DNA of 64,000 bases from Chromobotia macracanthus (lineage: Eukaryota; Chordata; Actinopteri; Cypriniformes; Botiidae), in NCBI GenBank assembly GCA_036877525.1, contig JAZGTH010000073.1:1054001-1118000 (forward strand), read 5' to 3'. The notes under the pieces are model-generated. The model was not told where the DNA came from, did no database searches, and worked only from the letters and a program-made list of their open reading frames with translations. This document shows, in pieces, positions 49,851 through 64,000 of the stretch; position 1 is the stretch's first letter, and every line of letters starts with the position of its first letter. A program made the position numbers and the translations under genes.

Positions 49851-52800
49851 TTAGTTGGAGGTGGCCATTCTGGATCGAATTCTGTTGATCTTTAAGGGCA
49901 GAAGTGAGACCATCTCTTCACTCAGCTCTAGCTCTGTTTCTACTGCTTTCTTGGCTTCTGGGTGTTCCTCACAGTACTGCACTACAAAGTTATAAGATTC
50001 TAGTGAGAGGGTAAGGTTCTCCAATTGAGTGTGCAGATTACCAGAGATGAGCTTGGACTGTAATCTGGCGACACGAAACCTGGCCACCAGCGCTGGTCTC
50101 AGCAGGTCATCCTCGAGCTTCTCAGGAAATTTGCCTTCTGGTGAGCGGATGGAGTCGAGGAACATCTGATAATACTTGATTGAAGAGGAACACAAGTGGT
50201 TAAACTTTTTAATGGTATGCACATCTGGCTGATCCTGCTTGTCAGCCACAGCCAACTTCAAGTCCATCATCTCATAGTAGGTTTCTGCAAGTTCAAACTG
50301 CAGCTGCCGGCAGATTAGCAAATAGTACTGAGCATTCAAATCTTTGCAGATGGGCTCCAGCATGTCAACTCGACGCTTGTGCATCTTACAACGCCGTTCC
50401 AAATCCTGTTCAAAGAAGGCTAGAACCTTGAAGAGAGCGCTATGGTCCTGCAAGATCTCAATATGATCTGTCACGTGACCATCCATTGCAAAATACTCAC
50501 TGGCCTGAGCTACATAGCTTTGACCCACCAGGAAGATGGCGCGGGCCTCTTCAAAGTCCAAAGGAAGCATACTGCTTACTTTCTCCTCCAGGCTGCAAAT
50601 GGAATCAAATGTATCACTTGAACCAAAAAGTATGGCACTCTTTCGTCCCTTCTCCTTATCGTCTTCTTCATTCCGACGTGCTCTCTTCAGTTCCTCCTGC
50701 CGATCTACATCTAGCTCTCCGATATTATCCTGTGCAGCAAAGGAAGATGTTCAGATAAACAATAAGCTCTCAGAATGTAACATAATGCCCAATGAACAGA
50801 ACATGTCAGTATCAAGGGCTACACTACCTCAAGAAGCTTCTTAGCATCTTGTAGTAGATTAAGGCAATACTTGATCCAGCATCGGGCAATTTCAGATCGT
50901 TTTTGCAGCAGTTCCTCACGTTTTTCACATTCAGACTCATCTGAAATATAAATGTATTATAAACTTATATTTAATACAGACCTGTAATTTATAGTTTAAG
51001 CTTTATTTCAGTTTAATGCACTGACATGCTGTATCATGGCATGCAGGAAAATACATTCACACATACAATACAAAATACAAACAAATTAGGCAAATAAGCA
51101 AAAAGCATTCATGATTCATTTTTCATATAATTACACATGCTTTCTATGAAGTGATTCCTGTCCTTACAACGTTAACAAGGTTATGTTTACTTAAAGACAA
51201 ATATTTAGCCAATATTTTAGAAACATTCTCATGCTAAGCATTCTTGTAGTCCAAATGTTTTTTGCACGCTTACAAATTCCGGATCTGGTGCAATGACATA
51301 CAACTGACACACATGATTACTAAATCACATCAGAAATGTTACAACATGAGACAGATGCTATCAAACACCTCTACATGTATTTAGCATTACTACAGTGAAG
51401 GACAGTATTCTTACAGTTGGGGTTTTACTATGAATAAAAGTAAACCCACTTGTGACATGCCTAACATGTAGTTTTGTTTTCATTAACCAGTCGAAATAAA
51501 GTAAAATAACATTTATTCCAATGCCCTACAATATTCAAGTTTGAACAGCCAAACATCACTCAGACACTCACTTTCTTTGGCAGCTGCCTCTGAGGGGATT
51601 TCTCCAGCAAGGGTGGCAATGACACTAGCCGCAGCCAAACAGTGACGGGCCTCCATGTAACGTGTCTGTGATACAACGAAAACATACAGTGAGTTACTAT
51701 GATCTTGATAACAGTCATTGGGAGTTTAATACACAAGTTGAAAGATTAATATACAAGAATGATAAATGAACATGAGGTTGTTCACAAACACACTGTACAT
51801 TAGTTGTACCTTGGTGATGTAGTACTGTGACAATGTGGCTGCATTAATGGCCCACTCAAGTGGCACAAACTGGTTGTACTCCAGCTGTCTCTGTAGTGTA
51901 CTATGACAGTACTGTCCAGCTCTTTCATACTGCTGTAGATTCTTATACACTTGAGCCAGATAATAAAGCGTATGAGTATACGCCATTTCGAACCTGTTGG
52001 AAGATGTAAGGTAAAGAAGGGTTTAAAAAGGGTCCCACAATAATTCTTTTACAGTCTTTTTTAAGTTGTTACAGTGGAGAAGAAATAAATATATCACCTT
52101 CTTGTCTTCTCTTGTTGGGATAATTGTTCTCCCTCTGGCACAAAATAATCTTGAAGATCCATTGGTGGTTGACCATACTAATATGAATAAAAAAATTAGA
52201 CCAAATGATTATTATTAGATCAATCAAGTTTATAAAGCTGAAAAATCAAGGACAGCTACTCTTGCAAGTACAAGTAGTTTTTAACTAGTTTTAATGAAAT
52301 AAATAATAAACAACCCACTTTTTGAACCCTTTAAAATGTAAAAACATATATGCTCAAATATGCAATAACCACTATTTCACAAAAGCCACTGCTATTCAAG
52401 TCTCCCAACAATAACAATAATTTGTGTTTATAGAAGTTTGAAACTGTGAATAAAAGGAGACTATAAAAATATGTGTAATTGCGTATAAGATGTAATAGAT
52501 AGATGTACAAGATATACATTTACGCATCTGGCAGACGCTTTTATCCAAACTTTTATCCGACTTGCAGTGCATTCAAGACGTAAAATTTATCAGTATGTGT
52601 TACAGTGGCATTTGAACCCACAACCCAGCATAATGCTCTACCAATTCAGCGACAGGATTTATTAAAAGCGGTGTGTAAGCAGCTCATTAGGTTTTGAAAC
52701 ATTCACACTGACATAGTGTTTCTATAACGTTTTTAAGTATAAAATACGTTTTGTGGACAGAATAGGACAATCATGCCATACACACCTCTTTCATGTACAG

Positions 52801-53429
52801 CAAATACATTGATTCAGCGACTTCCAAAAATCCTTGCGCTTTCTCGACCTCATCTCTTCCAGCCCATAAAATCCCGAGCTGATTCTGCCAGAAAATGACA
52901 TGGCATAGTACTTTACGGCGCAGTAGTTAACCAGCAAACTATACGTTATATTCATTTAAAACGTAAAGAGCAGGCCTTGTGTATTTACCCGGGCCTGTAT
53001 AAACAACGATACGTTCTCCGGTGTTATTGTGCACTTGTCAATCAGTTTCTTGCAGGTCATCAGATGCTGTTCGCCGGCGGAAAGCTCTTCGGTCTCTATG
53101 TAGTTCACCCCGAGATGGTACTCGACCACCGCGAGCCTTCCCGCTCTCAGGCCGGCTGGAGAATCTCCGGCACACGCCTTCCCAACATCGTTCTTCGGTT
53201 CCCCTTCCACCATCTGCCCGGACTCACAATCAGCGTCAACATCACCCTCCTCCCCGGTCTCAATTTTTTTCAAAGAACAGTGGATCTCCTTCAGTAGATC
53301 CCTCGCTTTGTATTTCGATCGGAAAGGGTTATTCTCGGGATCTTTTTTCGATTCGACTTCCGAGAGATCTTGGGCATGGCGAAATTTCTCGCACACGGCT
53401 CTCCACTCAGCGCACTGGTAGGCAGCCAT
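49851..53429 (-). CDS. kifbp: KIF-binding protein (KIF1-binding protein), complete
   Basis: Seven exons, 5' to 3': 52989-53429, 52786-52884, 52098-52177, 51810-51993, 51572-51665, 50828-50940, 49851-50729. The sum is 1890 nt, 629 aa (human 621). The protein is all-helical with TPR-like repeats and binds the motor domains of several kinesins, affecting axon growth and mitochondrial transport; human loss causes Goldberg-Shprintzen syndrome. Diagnostic stretches are GRLAVVEYHLGVNYIETEEL in exon 1, YYLAQVYKNLQQYERAGQYC and EWAINAATLSQYYI in exon 4, and DHSALFKVLAFFEQDLERRC and KMHKRRVDMLEP in the last exon. Exon 2 (NQLGILWAGRDEVEKAQGFL) and exon 6 (EIARCWIKYCLNLLQD) were recovered from splice sites. 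The acidic stretch in exon 1 is variable between species. A SINE lies in intron 2. The gene is divergent from pik3ap1. Confidence 0.96.
52514..52660 (-). repeat. tRNA-derived SINE in kifbp intron 2
   Basis: On the minus strand the head reads GAATTGGTAGAGCATTATGC, then GGGTTGTGGGTTCAAATGCC. The + strand shows the family tail CATCTGGCAGACGCTTTTATCC with TGCAGTGCATTCAAG. It is the same family as 40156-40288. Confidence 0.75.
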
Positions 53430-56400
53430 GTTTTCATTTAGTATTATAAGAGATCACCAGCAGAGGTCAGTGGTGAGTTATGCTGTGCAACCCCAAATTC
53501 TTCCCCAAATACTAACCTGTCATGAGTGACTGGATTCCCACATATATGTGTGAAATATACAGGACAGCAGTTAGGTTTCGTATTTTATAAATTCGTATTG
53601 TTTTAATAACATCTTATTCAAATTCTATGCAGGAAGAGTATAAAAGTTTACACAGTCTCTGTCGCCATCTATAGGCAATGTACGTTTTTGTATAGCTACA
53701 ATGGTGTCCAAAATATTTGGCCTGAGCGCTTTAATCAACTCTGCTCAAACATTGGCATGTGGGTTTGCTATGGTATCACGAAAGTAATTTTAAAACTTAA
53801 AACTTCAAAATCTACTTCTATGCATTGCAAAGTCCCAACCACACTGTAACATCTTCAAAACTGTAACATACAACAATCTGTTCTAAAATGTGACACTCAA
53901 ACAGTTAATATTATGTTAATATTAAGTTAACATTTTTAACATTTGACCATAGCCTCTCCAAAATGACCTACCCTACTTTAATTAAATGTGGTATCAACTG
54001 TCATTATGCGATTTTGGACGAAGCTGTAGTTTCCATAAATTGTATATGGACTGGAGAGTAGAGATGGGAGAAACAAAGCTTTTAGAGTCAAGGATTTGCT
54101 CCATAAAACGATTTACTGCTTTAAAGCTCCAAAACACGGCACATTGGCGACACCAACAGGCCAAAGTTGTGTTACTGCATTATGAACATTTTTAAAATTA
54201 ACTCATTTTACAAGCCAATGCATTTTTTAATTATTCATCGTTTTATAATATTTAAATATTAATCGTATGTATAATCCATAGTCTCTTAGTAATTATTAAC
54301 CTTTTTTCTCTAGTTATAGATTGCACCTGAAATCCTTGACTATGGATCAGTTCAAACCTGAATCAGTTTGCTTTTACCAGCCTAAATTATGTAATCCAGG
54401 ATCAGCTACAAATATAATACTGTAAGATGGTGTTCTTTCTTTTGTCTGTCTTATTCAAATGTGTCCTAGCCATTTAAGATCCTTGCCATGCATTTTCAGT
54501 TCATCCGAGATGATGTTGTCGTCTAATTCACATCCCCAAAGTCCCAAAAAAGTTAAAGATTTTGTGTCTGAGAGCACAACACAATTGAAGAGACATCCGG
54601 TAATTATATAAAAGAACTTCTCTTCTCAGCTGCCACAAACCGGTAATGTTTCAAACCTGTAGTTCACATGAAACCATAGAAATGTTCCCCAGGATCAAAA
54701 ACCATCAGAGGTTCATTTATCTTAACTCAGTTTTCATAATCAATTAGTTTCATTTCCACATTGGTCTATAACCTGACTCAAAAGTACCTGGAACACTGCA
54801 GACTGCTAGGTTTTAGTTCCTCCTATTACTCAATTGTCTACTGAATAATGGCATTAATGGCAACACAGGGACTGTTCACTGTTGGTGCATTTTATGCATG
54901 CATAAAAACATAATCCTAAATACATAAACTAAATAACAGATTTTCTTTGCTTACAACCTTTAACAGCCTCATCTGAGCCCATGTTTCAATTATAGCTTCT
55001 GCTCTGCAAGTAAAAGTTATTTAGATAATATTTGTTACAACATTAACAAAATAAGACCTTAATTAGATGCAAACAAATTCTATTTAAAACTGTTTTGTAG
55101 ACCGGCTATGTACTCAGTGCACTTGCACTGGTCATTTTGAATAGGCTACATTGTGTTTTCGAAAAATTTCTGCGTCACTGCTGTATCACTTAAACTGGTG
55201 CATCACTTCTGTATTCTGTATAAGTTCACTTACCATTTTACAGAGCCTCTGCACAAGCGCTGCTTATATCTGTTAAAACAGTGCTTCACTGTATTTTAGG
55301 AAGTGACGCTAACGCCCACCATCAGGAAATGGACTGTTTCTTTCAGTAAATGTGAGTCATGGGCTGAAGGCAGATCGGCCATGTACCACAATTACACACC
55401 AAGAGGATTTTGATCATAAGGTAAATAGTAAAGGGGACAAACAGAAAGCCACTGCGGGAGGTACAACCACAGTACAGCCCTGAAGCAAGTATTTACTACA
55501 ATTGCAAAGTTATCACAAGACGCAACGTGGGTAACTTTTATATCTCATATATCAAAACTATTGACATTATTATGTTAAGTCTGACTTAATAATGCAGATA
55601 GTACAGCATTGTAATGAAAAAGATTGTATTTAAATTTAGATTGTATTTTTAATCATTTAGAAGTTGAACAGGTGCTTTGCGCAAGACTGGACATTTTTGA
55701 AAATGACAAAGGAGATTTATAAGTAGGCAATGTTAATACAAACTAGAATAATGGGGAATACAATAAGGAAGTTACATTCTTTAAATTCTTTGTGTAGTCA
55801 TGTTTAACATTTAATTTTAGCAATCAGCTTTTAAGAAGATAATTTGAAAATGTTTATTTTGCATGTGATGCAAACTTGCTTAATCTCTTGTACTTTTACA
55901 GGATAAGCATTTTTGTAGATGTTTATTAAAAATGTTTGGTCTGCCCAAAATGAAAATTTATTGAAATATCTATTGAAATGTCTATGGAAATGAATTCATG
56001 GAAAATTAATTTGGGGTCCTTCAAGTACTTATTTTCTTTCTCTCACAGGTTAAATCTGATCTAGTATACAGACACACAGGTGTGTAGGTTTGGTGTAGTT
56101 CAAATATTTAATGGCATTTGTTAGCCATAAACAATTTCAAAAGTGCAGTAAACAATTTTTGCAATAACATGTATTTTTAAACTCACTTTATCCTTCCTAG
56201 TATTGATGTCGGTCATAGTAAAGACGTACCAGTCCATCTTGTCCTTATTTTGGAACACAGTTACCCGAAATTCATTAATTGCAAGAATTATTTTTGATGA
56301 CATTTATGATGATGTGCACCTGGTTTAGATAGAGGTTGTTTTAAATTTACATAATTAACAACTGCTGTATAGTTTTAACAGTGACAAATATTGTAAATTA

Positions 56401-56477
56401 CAGAGCATCTAGTGTTTAGGATTTGAGAATAAATAGTACCATCTTTATAAATAAAAGCTTTGTGCATTGTTTTGCAG
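53430..56477. other. Divergent region between kifbp and pik3ap1
   Basis: About 3 kb. The first few hundred bases are the kifbp upstream region. A possible untranslated first exon of pik3ap1 is suggested around 55300-55421, ending before GTAAAT, with an ETS-like AGGAAGTGA at 55300. The open frame at 53986-54195 has no support. No repeat family was recognised. Confidence 0.4.
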
Positions 56478-56497
56478 ACAAACCTGGATAGTCAACA

Positions 56498-64000
<7,503 letters not shown>

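Noticed and set aside
53021..53449. 142-residue plus-strand open frame
   Set aside because: It is the complement of kifbp exon 1, which has clear homology on the minus strand.

Overview
The window reads as nuclear DNA of a ray-finned fish, most likely a cyprinid or close relative. Genes are split by GT-AG introns, introns and spacers are AT-rich, and the interspersed repeats are teleost types: a DANA-like V-SINE, other tRNA-derived SINEs, a Tc1-like transposon, palindromic MITEs and (AT)n tracts. The encoded proteins align over most of their length with my recollection of the human orthologues. The species cannot be fixed from sequence alone.

Layout, left to right: tspan15 (-, exons 1-2 only, continues past base 1); tacr2 (+, complete, 5 exons, 376 aa); hk1 (-, complete, 18 exons, 918 aa); a decayed hkdc1-like relic (-, 26420-28189); supv3l1 (-, complete, 15 exons, 772 aa); vps26a (-, complete, 9 exons, 327 aa); srgn (-, complete, 3 exons, 153 aa); a dead 1.5-kb Tc1-like element (45899-47434); kifbp (-, complete, 7 exons, 629 aa); pik3ap1 (+, 14 exons, cut by the right edge). 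Exon boundaries were read by hand from splice signals. In each complete gene the exon lengths sum to a whole number of codons, which supports the models.

From tspan15 to kifbp, gene order and relative orientation match the human 10q22.1 block KIFBP-SRGN-VPS26A-SUPV3L1-HKDC1-HK1-TACR2-TSPAN15. HKDC1 is present only as a pseudogene. pik3ap1 follows kifbp directly, whereas human PIK3AP1 lies elsewhere on chromosome 10. The genes are not an operon and have unrelated roles: ADAM10 trafficking, tachykinin signalling, glycolysis, mitochondrial RNA turnover, retromer sorting, granule proteoglycan, kinesin/tubulin binding, and PI3K adaptor signalling.

I found no previously undescribed multi-gene system. 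The items most worth a second look are the hkdc1 relic, a 313-bp templated duplication bounded by a 25-bp direct repeat (39812-41085), the close tail-to-tail ends of tacr2 and hk1, two upstream ORFs before tacr2, and a perfect hairpin abutting a tandem repeat in an hk1 intron.
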